Translations under genes and position numbers: made by a program
The notes under the pieces: model-generated
Database searches by the model: none
Told to the model about the DNA's origin: nothing
What the model saw: the letters and a program-made list of their open reading frames with translations, nothing else
Source: Tumebacillus flagellatus
Lineage (GTDB): Bacteria > Bacillota > Bacilli > Tumebacillales > Tumebacillaceae
Direction: 5' to 3'
NCBI RefSeq assembly: GCF_000714935.1
Contig: NZ_JMIR01000010.1
Coordinates: 1 to 64,000 of the forward strand
DNA: 64,000 nucleotides
Shown here: piece by piece, positions 27,029 through 33,639 of the stretch
Position numbering within the stretch: position 1 is the stretch's first letter
How the letters are laid out: each line of letters begins with the position of its first letter

Positions 27029-28023
27029 AAAAAGTCGGCTTGGTGATGCGCAAAATTCAATTTGCAGAAGCACAGGGCCCGCGCGTCTTTGCCGAGCGAT
27101 TGCAAGCATTGTGCCGGGACTTCGGAGTGGAGATCGTCTTTCTCTCTCCGGAGCGTCACGTCAGCGGACATGATTGGCTGCCCGGCTATGAGCATGAACG
27201 GGGCGATCTGGTCAACTACGACGTCATCCTCGACCAGATCCACGCGCACAACATCGAGCACGTGATCTACACCGTTTCCGGGTTCACGTTCTTGAAACTG
27301 TTCGTGGAGAAAAGCGTGCTGTTTCCGCACAGCTTCCCCGATCCGGCGCTGACCGGGTACGAGATGATGAAGCCGTTCTACTCGATTGTGGATAAAGCGA
27401 TCGTGCAGACGCAGTTTCTAAAAAGGGAACTGGGCCGCAACTTCGGCGTCACCGACGTGGACGTGATTCCGATCGGCTTCAACGAGGAGTTGGCGAAGCG
27501 GCACTTCGACCCGTCGCAAGTCGTGGAGAACCGCGTGCTCTGGATCGGGCGCGACGAAGAGAACCGCCGTCCCGACCTCGTCTTGGAGTATGCGCGGCAG
27601 AATCCGGAGACGGACGTGGTGATGGTCTTCGGCGGCCGCCGCTACGAAGAGAGCATGAAGAAGTACGACATCCCGTTCAACGTGACGTTGAAGTTCGCGC
27701 TGACGCAAGATGAGATCTTCGCGCTGATGAACTCCTCCAAAGTGTATTGGAGCTGCTCGAAGTTCGACACGTTTGCCATGCCGCTCACCGAGGCGCTGGC
27801 GATGGGCAAGATCGTCGTCAAGCCGGAACACCCCTGCTACGACCACATCTCTTCCAAGCACGCGTTTGCGGGCAACGAGAAGAACTGGTTCGATCTCGTC
27901 AACATGGCGCTCGCATCTCCGCATCGGGTGTCGCGCGAGAACCGCGCGTACGGGTTCGAAAACTTCTCCGCCACCGTGATGAAGCAAGGGTACGAAAAGT
28001 TCTTCGACCAATGGTTGCGATAG
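27025..28023 (+). CDS. Glycosyltransferase family 4-like protein
   Basis: The 332-residue protein has a GT-B shape: N-terminal domain MKKVGLVMRKIQFAEAQGPR, and a C-terminal domain with VLWIGRDEENRRPDLVLEYA and FDTFAMPLTEALAMGKIVV, equivalent to the nucleotide-sugar-binding E-x7-E region of GT4. Donor and acceptor are unknown. It forms a two-gene unit with the zinc-ribbon protein and is closed by a terminator. Confidence 0.8.
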   Translation: MKKVGLVMRKIQFAEAQGPRVFAERLQALCRDFGVEIVFLSPERHVSGHDWLPGYEHERGDLVNYDVILDQIHAHNIEHVIYTVSGFTFLKLFVEKSVLFPHSFPDPALTGYEMMKPFYSIVDKAIVQTQFLKRELGRNFGVTDVDVIPIGFNEELAKRHFDPSQVVENRVLWIGRDEENRRPDLVLEYARQNPETDVVMVFGGRRYEESMKKYDIPFNVTLKFALTQDEIFALMNSSKVYWSCSKFDTFAMPLTEALAMGKIVVKPEHPCYDHISSKHAFAGNEKNWFDLVNMALASPHRVSRENRAYGFENFSATVMKQGYEKFFDQWLR

Positions 28024-28025
28024 AA

Positions 28026-28071
28026 GAAAAAATGCTCTGGGCACAGTCAGTTTGTGCCGGGGCATTTTTTT
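28026..28071 (+). terminator. Terminator
   Basis: AAAATGCTCTGGGCACA pairs imperfectly with TGTGCCGGGGCATTTT, followed by T7, beginning at the glycosyltransferase stop. Confidence 0.88.
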
Positions 28072-28181
28072 GTCTGATCACGAAACCGCTTTCGGACTTT
28101 CAGGAATGCGGCAGGCGATGCTGGAATATGATTTTCATGTCTTAACACATTGTTTACACAGAAAAGAAAGGGAGATACGAC

Positions 28182-29390
28182 ATGAAAAAAAGGATGCTGC
28201 GCCTGCTTTCCGCCTCATTTTCCGCCGCTTTGCTCGCAACGGTTGCCGTCTCGCAACCGCTGCCGGCTCACGCTTCGGCACCGTCCGCGCCGACCGGCTG
28301 GACGAACGTGTTCACCGATGATTTTAACGGAGCTTCCGGAAGCGGTCTCAATACGGCGAACTGGCTGTATGACACCGGACACTCGTATCCGGGCGGTGCG
28401 TGGAACTGGGGGAGGGGCGAGATCGAGTCGTACACGAGCTCCACGTCGAACGTCTACCAGGACGGCGCAGGCCATCTGGTGATCAAAGCGACCCGCGACG
28501 GCAGCGGAAACTGGACGTCGGGACGCGTGGAAACGCAATCGACGAACTTCCAACCACCGGCGGGCGGCGTGATGCACGTGGAGGCTTCGCTGCAACTTCC
28601 GAACGTAACCGGTTCCGCCGCGCAAGGGTATTGGCCGGCGTTCTGGATGCTCGGCGCGCCGTTCCGCGGGAATTACCAAAACTGGCCGAGCGTCGGGGAA
28701 ATCGACATCATGGAGAACGTCAACGGCGTGAACACGGAGTACGGCACGCTGCACTGCGGCTCCTCTCCCGGCGGCCCGTGCAACGAAACGTCGGGGATCG
28801 GCGGGAACAAAACGGGCTTCTCTCCGTCGCTGCAAACCGCGTTCCACAAGTACGCCGTGGAAGTTGACAAAAGCGTCTCGCCGCAACAGATCCGCTGGTA
28901 TGTCGACGGCGTGAACTTCTTCACGGTGAACTCCAACCAAGTCGATGCGACAACATGGTCGAACGCAACCGATCACGGCTGGTTTCTTCTCTTGAACCTC
29001 GCGATGGGCGGCGACTGGCCGGGCAGCCCGACCGCTTCGACCGTTTCCGGCGCGGCGATGCTGGTCGATTACGTCACCGTCTGGACGAAACCGGGCAACG
29101 GCGGCGGCGGCACGACGACCGATACCTCCTACGGCGTGAACAACGTCTCTTCGTCGCAAGCGAATTTCTACTTCCAACCGAACGGTTACAGCGCGCAATA
29201 CGTGATCTTGCACTACACCATTCCGGGTCAAGCGCAGCAAAACGTCAACATGACGTACAACTCCGGCACCGGACGCTGGGAGTACACGGCGGGCGGTTTG
29301 AGTTCGGGACAGAACGTCTCCTATTCGTATACGTACAACAAAAACGGCCTGCAGTACGACACCGCGTGGTACTCGTACACCAAACCGTAG
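28182..29390 (+). CDS. Secreted GH16 beta-1,3-glucanase with CBM56
   Basis: The 402-residue protein has a signal peptide (basic start, hydrophobic core, cleavage after AHA at about residue 31), a family 16 glycoside hydrolase domain (about 40-300) with catalytic EIDIME (E173, D175, E178), and a C-terminal CBM56-type module (about 315-402) rich in Tyr and Asn. A (GGGT)-rich linker joins them. It should cut beta-1,3-glucans such as laminarin or fungal wall glucan outside the cell. GAAAGGGAG precedes the ATG. Confidence 0.93.
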   Translation: MKKRMLRLLSASFSAALLATVAVSQPLPAHASAPSAPTGWTNVFTDDFNGASGSGLNTANWLYDTGHSYPGGAWNWGRGEIESYTSSTSNVYQDGAGHLVIKATRDGSGNWTSGRVETQSTNFQPPAGGVMHVEASLQLPNVTGSAAQGYWPAFWMLGAPFRGNYQNWPSVGEIDIMENVNGVNTEYGTLHCGSSPGGPCNETSGIGGNKTGFSPSLQTAFHKYAVEVDKSVSPQQIRWYVDGVNFFTVNSNQVDATTWSNATDHGWFLLLNLAMGGDWPGSPTASTVSGAAMLVDYVTVWTKPGNGGGGTTTDTSYGVNNVSSSQANFYFQPNGYSAQYVILHYTIPGQAQQNVNMTYNSGTGRWEYTAGGLSSGQNVSYSYTYNKNGLQYDTAWYSYTKP

Positions 29391-29417
29391 ACCCAATCCG
29401 TAAACTTCAACCCGCAA

Positions 29418-29458
29418 AAAACGGAGTTGCGCCCCTTGCGCAGCTCCGTCTCTTTTTG
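29418..29458. terminator. Terminator between convergent genes
   Basis: ACGGAG at 29421 pairs with CTCCGT around an inner GCG/GCG arm; A6 precedes and CTCTTTTT follows, so it can work in both directions between the glucanase gene and spoVAE. Confidence 0.85.
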
Positions 29459-29818
29459 CTACCCGCGCGCCCGAAACACCAGCGTTGCCAAGAAACCGAA
29501 GATGATCGCCGCCGAGATTCCGGCGCTGGTCACTTCAAAAATTCCCGTCAAAACCCCGGTCAGCCCGTGCAACTTCGCTTCGGCAATCGCTCCTTTGACC
29601 AAGGAGTTTCCAAACGACGTGATCGGCACAGAAGCGCCGGCCCCGGCAAACTTCACCAATGGTTCATACAAATTGAAGCCGCCCAGAACGGCGCCGGCGA
29701 CCACCAGAGCGGACATCGTATGCGCGGGGGTCAGTTTGACGACGTCCATCAGAAATTGGCCGACCACACAGATGACACCTCCGACCAAAAAAGCCCACAC
29801 GAAACTCATCATCTGCAT
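29459..29818 (-). CDS. spoVAE: Stage V sporulation protein AE (SpoVAEb type)
   Basis: The 119-residue membrane protein contains GAGASVPITSFGNSLVKGA and AFLVGGVICVVGQ, the SpoVAE/SpoVAC-family pattern in which the glycine-rich stretch lies between helices. With SpoVAC and SpoVAD it builds the channel that moves Ca-dipicolinic acid through the spore inner membrane. Third spoVA gene and last of the operon, 12 bp after spoVAD. Confidence 0.93.
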   Translation of the reverse strand: MQMMSFVWAFLVGGVICVVGQFLMDVVKLTPAHTMSALVVAGAVLGGFNLYEPLVKFAGAGASVPITSFGNSLVKGAIAEAKLHGLTGVLTGIFEVTSAGISAAIIFGFLATLVFRARG

Positions 29819-29830
29819 TCGCTCCTCTTC

Positions 29831-30841
29831 TTACGCTTCAATCGAGACGGCGTGGGCGATGCAGGGGATGCTCTCGCCTTGCTGAAACGTCAGCGGAGAG
29901 AGCAGCGCGCCCGTGGCGACGACCAAGATTTTTTGCCATGCGCCTTGCCGCATTTTTTTCAACAGATGTCCGTAGGTGACGGCGGCGGAACAGCCGCAAC
30001 CGCTTCCTCCCGACCAAACGCCGGGGTTGTCGCCGTAGATCAGAATTCCGGCGTCTTGGTACGTGTCCAGGGGGATGTTGATCCCGTGCCGTTGGAACAG
30101 ATCGCACAGGATGCTGTGTCCCACGCGCCCGAGGTCTCCCGTGATCACCAAATCGTATGTATCATAAGGCAGTTGTCGGTCGCGAAAGTGCGCTTCGATG
30201 GTGTGAAACGCCGCGGGTGCCATTGCTGCGCCCATATTAAACGGATCGGTCAGACCCATGTCCACGACACGTCCGATCGTCGCGGACGTGACGTGGAGGC
30301 GGTTTCTCGTGCCGTCGTTTCGTCCGACGACGGCCGCTCCGCCTGCCGTGACGGTCCATTGCGCGGTCGGAGGTTTTTGCGCGCCGTATTCGGTGGGGTA
30401 GCGGTATTGTTTTTCGGCGGACGAGTTGTGGCTGCACGTGCCCGCCAGCGCATAGTCGGCGGATTGTTTGTCCACCAACAGCGACGCAAGCGCCAATCCT
30501 TCCATCGAAGTGGAGCACGCACCAAACAATCCGAGGTAGGGGGCGGCGAGCGTCCTCGCGGCAAACGAAGACGAGATGATCTGGTTCATCAAATCGCCGC
30601 CGAGAAAAAAGTTGATGTGTTCCTTGGAGATTCCGGCTTTCTCCAGCGCTTTGTCGCACGCTTCTTCCAAGAGAACTTTCTCGGCTTGCTCCCAGCTTTT
30701 TTGTTTCATCAGGGTATCTCCGTGCAGCAAGTCAAAATCCTCGGCAAGCGGCCCTTCGGCTTCAAACGGTCCGCCGACGGCGGCGGAGGACAGAATCACC
30801 GGTCTGCTGGCAAACTCCCACGATTGGTGTCCTTTGAGCAT
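29831..30841 (-). CDS. spoVAD: Stage V sporulation protein AD
   Basis: The 336-residue protein has a thiolase-like fold and the SpoVAD sequences FGACSTSMEGLALA, WTVTAGGAAVV and VTSATIGRVVDMG, with a DPFNMGAAMAPAA run. SpoVAD sits on the outer face of the spore inner membrane and binds dipicolinic acid. It lies 7 bp after spoVAC on the same transcript. Confidence 0.96.
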   Translation of the reverse strand: MLKGHQSWEFASRPVILSSAAVGGPFEAEGPLAEDFDLLHGDTLMKQKSWEQAEKVLLEEACDKALEKAGISKEHINFFLGGDLMNQIISSSFAARTLAAPYLGLFGACSTSMEGLALASLLVDKQSADYALAGTCSHNSSAEKQYRYPTEYGAQKPPTAQWTVTAGGAAVVGRNDGTRNRLHVTSATIGRVVDMGLTDPFNMGAAMAPAAFHTIEAHFRDRQLPYDTYDLVITGDLGRVGHSILCDLFQRHGINIPLDTYQDAGILIYGDNPGVWSGGSGCGCSAAVTYGHLLKKMRQGAWQKILVVATGALLSPLTFQQGESIPCIAHAVSIEA

Positions 30842-30847
30842 CGGGAA

Positions 30848-31321
30848 TCAGCCTCCCATTTCGATCAGCGTGCGAATCAAGCCAACCACAAACGCGGCGG
30901 CGACGCCAAACACGATGACGGGGCTGGCGATTTTGAACATGTTTCCGCCCACACCCAGCACATAGCCTTCGCTTTTGTGCTCCAGCGCGGCGGAGACGAT
31001 GGAATTGGCAAATCCGGTGACCGGCACGGCAGTTCCCGCGCCCGCCCATTGCGCGATGCGGTCGAACACGCCAAATCCGGTGAGCAGCGCGGCGAGGAGG
31101 ATCAACACGGCAACGGTCGGATTGCCCGCCGTTTTTGGATCAAAACCGAAGTAGTGGATGAAGACCGTTTGAATGCCTTGCCCGAGCGCGCAAATCAACC
31201 CTCCGACCAGAAACGCGCGAACAAAATTCATCGCGATGGGGCGGGGGGGTTCGTGTGATTTGGCGAGCTCTTGGTATTGCTGTTGGACGAGGGTCAGTTT
31301 TTTCTTCTTGGCGTCGGCCAT
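30848..31321 (-). CDS. spoVAC: Stage V sporulation protein AC
   Basis: The 157-residue protein has a charged N terminus and hydrophobic segments with AFLVGGLICALGQGIQ and GAGTAVPVTGFANSIVSAA, the SpoVAC signature shared with SpoVAE. SpoVAC is thought to be the pore, a mechanosensitive channel releasing Ca-DPA at germination. It follows the 2Duf-like gene by 18 bp. Confidence 0.96.
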   Translation of the reverse strand: MADAKKKKLTLVQQQYQELAKSHEPPRPIAMNFVRAFLVGGLICALGQGIQTVFIHYFGFDPKTAGNPTVAVLILLAALLTGFGVFDRIAQWAGAGTAVPVTGFANSIVSAALEHKSEGYVLGVGGNMFKIASPVIVFGVAAAFVVGLIRTLIEMGG

Positions 31322-31339
31322 GTCTGGCAGGCACTCCTT

Positions 31340-32200
31340 TCACCGCATCAGGTGGGGCGTGAGTCCGTCGAGGATCTCTTGCAATTGCGCGGCGCTGGTT
31401 TCATAGAGCAGTTTGGCTTTTTCGTTTTGGGTGGAGAGCGCGTAGAGCTCGAAGTCGGCTTGGCATTTTTTTAACGTTGCGTACGCGAGGGGGCGCGTTT
31501 GCGGAGCGGGGACTTGCAGCTTGTCGTCGAAGAGATCGAGCGTCAATTCCCCGTTGGAATCCACCTGCCCGAGAAATACGTTCTCCAGCGCCACGCCTTG
31601 CATCTCCAATTCTCCCTGCAACCACAGTCGGTTCAGTCCGACCGTTGCGAGCGACTCGTCCATGATCTCTCCGTCCAGGATCACCGCTTGCGGTTCTTGT
31701 TCCGGCGAGACTTTCCAGCCCATCTTCTTGGGGGTGATCGGTTGGCTTTCCGATTTGAGCAGGACGCTCACTTTGCCGTTGGGCTCCATCAGGGCAAATT
31801 CCACGTCGGCGACTTTAAATGCGTTTTTGAGACGCAGTTGTTCCAGCAACTCGTCGGACGACATGCGCTCTTTTTTGAGGTTGTCTTCCATGACCTTGCC
31901 GTTTTTGATCAAGATGCGGGCTTTGCCCTCGACAAAGTTGCGGATGGTTTTGCTTTTCAGCGCCAACCAGCCGAGCAAGATCGGGAAGAGGGCGTAGATC
32001 GACATCGCGAGCAGACCTTTGTACATCGGCCCGTTGACATCGTCGGCGATGATCGCCGCCATGTCCCCGATGGCAATTCCCACTGTATATTCGAAAAACG
32101 TCATCTGTGAAAGTTGCCGTTTGCCGATCATTTTGGTAAAAACAAAAACGGCCGCAATCGAGACGAAGGAGCGGATGAGGATCGACACCCATTCGGGCAT
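31340..32200 (-). CDS. 2Duf-like spore membrane protein (DUF421 plus DUF1657)
   Basis: From the ATG at 32200, chosen for its GGAGGTG site 8 nt upstream, the 286-residue protein has about three membrane helices and the YetF/DUF421 region (RSFVSIAAVFVFTKMIGKRQ, MTFFEYTVGIAIGDMAA), then a soluble DUF421 part, and a C-terminal DUF1657-like domain (YATLKKCQADFELYALSTQ onward). DUF421 plus DUF1657 in one protein within a spoVA operon matches the 2Duf protein of spoVA2mob-type operons, linked to higher wet-heat resistance of spores. It should sit in the spore inner membrane. Confidence 0.88.
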   Translation of the reverse strand: MPEWVSILIRSFVSIAAVFVFTKMIGKRQLSQMTFFEYTVGIAIGDMAAIIADDVNGPMYKGLLAMSIYALFPILLGWLALKSKTIRNFVEGKARILIKNGKVMEDNLKKERMSSDELLEQLRLKNAFKVADVEFALMEPNGKVSVLLKSESQPITPKKMGWKVSPEQEPQAVILDGEIMDESLATVGLNRLWLQGELEMQGVALENVFLGQVDSNGELTLDLFDDKLQVPAPQTRPLAYATLKKCQADFELYALSTQNEKAKLLYETSAAQLQEILDGLTPHLMR

Positions 32201-32215
32201 ACCAAACACCTCCAT

Positions 32216-32241
32216 AAAAAGGAGAGGCGTTGCACCTCTCC
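32216..32241 (-). terminator. Internal hairpin between DUF1657 and 2Duf-like genes
   Basis: On the minus strand GGAGAGG and CCTCTCC pair around a 7-nt loop and are followed by TTTTTA. It resembles a weak terminator that would lower expression of the downstream genes relative to the DUF1657 gene. Confidence 0.6.
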
Positions 32242-32262
32242 CTTGGTCAGGCTTCGAAACGC

Positions 32263-32469
32263 TTAAAATCCTTTGTAGGTCGGTTCTTCCTTCTCCAATT
32301 CATGCACTCGCTGCTGCACCGAGTTTACGATGGATTGGGTTTGTTGCGCGGCTTGCGTGTACAGTTGTTTGGCTTTTTGGTTCTGCGTTCCCAGAGCGAA
32401 CGTTTCCAAGCTGGCTTGGGCGCTTTTCAAAGAAGCCAGCGTTGTTTTAACCTGTTGAGAGACGGTCAT
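32263..32469 (-). CDS. DUF1657 protein
   Basis: The 68-residue helical protein (MTVSQQVKTTLASLKSAQ, then LETFALGTQNQKAKQLY) is a stand-alone DUF1657 protein and closely resembles the C-terminal domain of the next gene (ELYALSTQNEKAKLLY). AAAGGAGGTGAT lies before the ATG. First gene of the spore operon. It probably works with the 2Duf-like protein in the spore membrane. Confidence 0.88.
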   Translation of the reverse strand: MTVSQQVKTTLASLKSAQASLETFALGTQNQKAKQLYTQAAQQTQSIVNSVQQRVHELEKEEPTYKGF

Positions 32470-32496
32470 GGGATCAATCACCTCCTTTGACGAAGT

Positions 32497-32526
32497 TAGA
32501 ATGGACTTCGACAATACTTTCTATAC
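32497..32526 (-). promoter_or_regulatory. Sigma-G promoter of the DUF1657-2Duf-spoVA operon
   Basis: Read on the minus strand GTATA (-35, consensus GHATR) is followed after 18 nt by CATTCTA (-10, consensus CATNHTA). Both fit forespore sigma-G, and the site is 28 bp upstream of the DUF1657 start. It agrees with forespore expression of spoVA operons. Confidence 0.75.
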
Positions 32527-32580
32527 TCGTAGGAAATGGTGCTCGAATGTGGGAAAACGTCAAGAAAGTCTTCCGCGCAC

Positions 32581-32799
32581 ATGCTACACTGCAAACAGAA
32601 ACTCAAGAGAGAGGACGACATCTATGCGAAGGCGATTCAGTACTTCAAGTCCACGTATGAGGATGCGCGGGCGTACGCAGAGGAGCACGGCGTGAAGCAA
32701 GGGCGTGTGGCCGAGAAGCGGGAGGCGCTGGTGGAAACGGTGCGCGAGTTGGCGGAGATCGAAGCGGAGTTTCGCGAGGCGCTTTTTGTCAGAGATTAG
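32581..32799 (+). CDS. Small helical protein, unknown
   Basis: The frame encodes about 72 residues of charged, probably coiled-coil sequence (KAIQYFKSTYEDARAYAEEH, then VAEKREALVETVRELAEI). The start is unclear: ATG at 32536 or 32581, neither with a good ribosome site. No family recognised. Confidence 0.5.
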   Translation: MLHCKQKLKREDDIYAKAIQYFKSTYEDARAYAEEHGVKQGRVAEKREALVETVRELAEIEAEFREALFVRD

Positions 32800-32896
32800 A
32801 CAGGCTATTTTGACAATTTCCGCGAGAGGCGTATAATGGGGTTCAACTTAAAAGTTCTGAGCTGCGCCAACTTCCTACGAAGGAGAGGATTTCGCC

Positions 32897-33013
32897 ATGA
32901 AGAAACTCGGTGGATTTCTGTTGGGAATGCTTCTGCCTTTCGTCGCTGTTGCAAGTGCTCCGTTCTTGGCTTTGTACGCGCTCGTCAGCAATTTCACGGA
33001 TACGTTTTTATAA
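32897..33013 (+). CDS. Short hydrophobic peptide (38 aa)
   Basis: AAGGAGAGG precedes the ATG at 8 nt. The product, starting MKKLGGFLLGMLLPFVAVAS, is a single basic-plus-hydrophobic segment ending NFTDTFL, either a one-helix membrane peptide or a secreted leader. A terminator follows within 10 bp, so it forms a complete small transcription unit. Confidence 0.6.
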   Translation: MKKLGGFLLGMLLPFVAVASAPFLALYALVSNFTDTFL

Positions 33014-33021
33014 GGAATTGA

Positions 33022-33054
33022 GAAAAAGCCCTCCGGCGAACCGGGGGCTTTTTT
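33022..33054 (+). terminator. Terminator
   Basis: AAAAAGCCCTCCGG and CCGGGGGCTTTTTT form a tight stem with a 4-nt loop. Confidence 0.9.
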
Positions 33055-33244
33055 GCATGGAAGCGGTGACCACCGGGTCGCCGAGGAGTTTTTTATCAAG
33101 GGAGGGGGCTCCGATACATTTGTTATCTGAGTCTAACGAACAATCGTTCCTCTTTTGATTTCTCTGTGATAGAATACAACCAACACAATTGAATAGGCTC
33201 CTCAAGGGTGATCGGCTCATCCCCTGTAGAAAGGGGGTGTTGCC

Positions 33245-33364
33245 ATGTCTGCACATGAAGTCATTTCGCTCATGCTCCAGTTTGGGCTGTTTTTGATCGC
33301 AGCTCTTACTTTAGTCGTGACGATCATGAAGCATATGTTAGACAACCAAAATAAAAAGAAATAG
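33245..33364 (+). CDS. Putative holin-like type I toxin
   Basis: The 39-residue peptide (start MSAHEVISLMLQFGLFLIA, then LTLVVTIMK and a basic NQNKKK tail) matches the small holin-like toxin family of Bacillota, a single membrane helix with the conserved ISLMLQFG start. AAGGGGGTG lies 6 nt before the ATG. A convergent antisense promoter and a terminator arrangement like txpA/ratA are found just downstream. When free it should damage the membrane; the antisense RNA would keep it silent. Confidence 0.82.
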   Translation: MSAHEVISLMLQFGLFLIAALTLVVTIMKHMLDNQNKKK

Positions 33365-33402
33365 ATCGCCCTTAGAGTTTGGCAGCTCGGGCGATCTATT
33401 TC
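33363..33402. terminator. Hairpin after the toxin ORF, terminator of the antisense RNA
   Basis: AGATCGCCC at 33363-33371 pairs with GGGCGATCT at 33389-33397. On the minus strand the stem is followed by ATTTCTTTTTATTTT; on the plus strand the T run is poor, so it should mainly stop the antisense RNA. Confidence 0.7.
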
Positions 33403-33455
33403 GTCTAACAAAACCATATTGAGCCGACACCCTTGAAGGGTATCAGTTGTGCAAC

Positions 33456-33490
33456 GACCGTAGGTGTTCCCGCACCTGCGGTCATTTTTT
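33456..33490 (+). terminator. Terminator of the toxin mRNA
   Basis: GACCGTAGGTG pairs with CACCTGCGGTC around TTCCCG and is followed by ATTTTTT. It puts the toxin mRNA end about 125 nt after the stop codon, inside the antisense transcript. Confidence 0.8.
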
Positions 33491-33514
33491 AGTTTATTCG
33501 TTGCGTGTGAGATC

Positions 33515-33544
33515 ATTCTACCACAATTTGTGATGGAATCTCAA
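33515..33544 (-). promoter_or_regulatory. Antisense RNA promoter
   Basis: On the minus strand TTGAGA (33539-33544) and TAGAAT (33515-33520) are 18 bp apart, five of six matches each to sigma-A consensus. Confidence 0.75.
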
Positions 33545-33564
33545 CGTTACCTTACTTATGATAC

Positions 33565-33592
33565 GGTTCACCGTGACGGTTTTACCGCATGT
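33565..33592 (+). other. attL
   Basis: Core GGTTCACC at 33565-33572, then 13 nt, then the element-derived arm CGCATGT at 33586-33592. The left (chromosomal) half-site lies in about 33540-33564 and includes part of the antisense RNA promoter of the toxin locus. Confidence 0.78.
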
Positions 33593-33639
33593 TGTTACAA
33601 AAACTCCCCTACATGATGCAGGGGAGTAACCGTAAATCA

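Larger units (their letters stand above)
33355..33507 (-). ncRNA. Antisense RNA of the holin-like toxin (RatA-like)
   Basis: A sigma-A promoter on the minus strand at 33515-33544 would start a transcript near 33507 that runs left to the hairpin at 33363-33397, where on the minus strand T-rich sequence follows. The RNA of about 150 nt would pair with the 3' half of the toxin mRNA, which should end at 33490. Ends are estimated from these signals. Confidence 0.65.

Noticed and set aside
28955-31258. 767-codon plus-strand frame over the glucanase end and spoVA genes
   Set aside because: It crosses the glucanase stop and a terminator and is antisense to three well-recognised spo genes.
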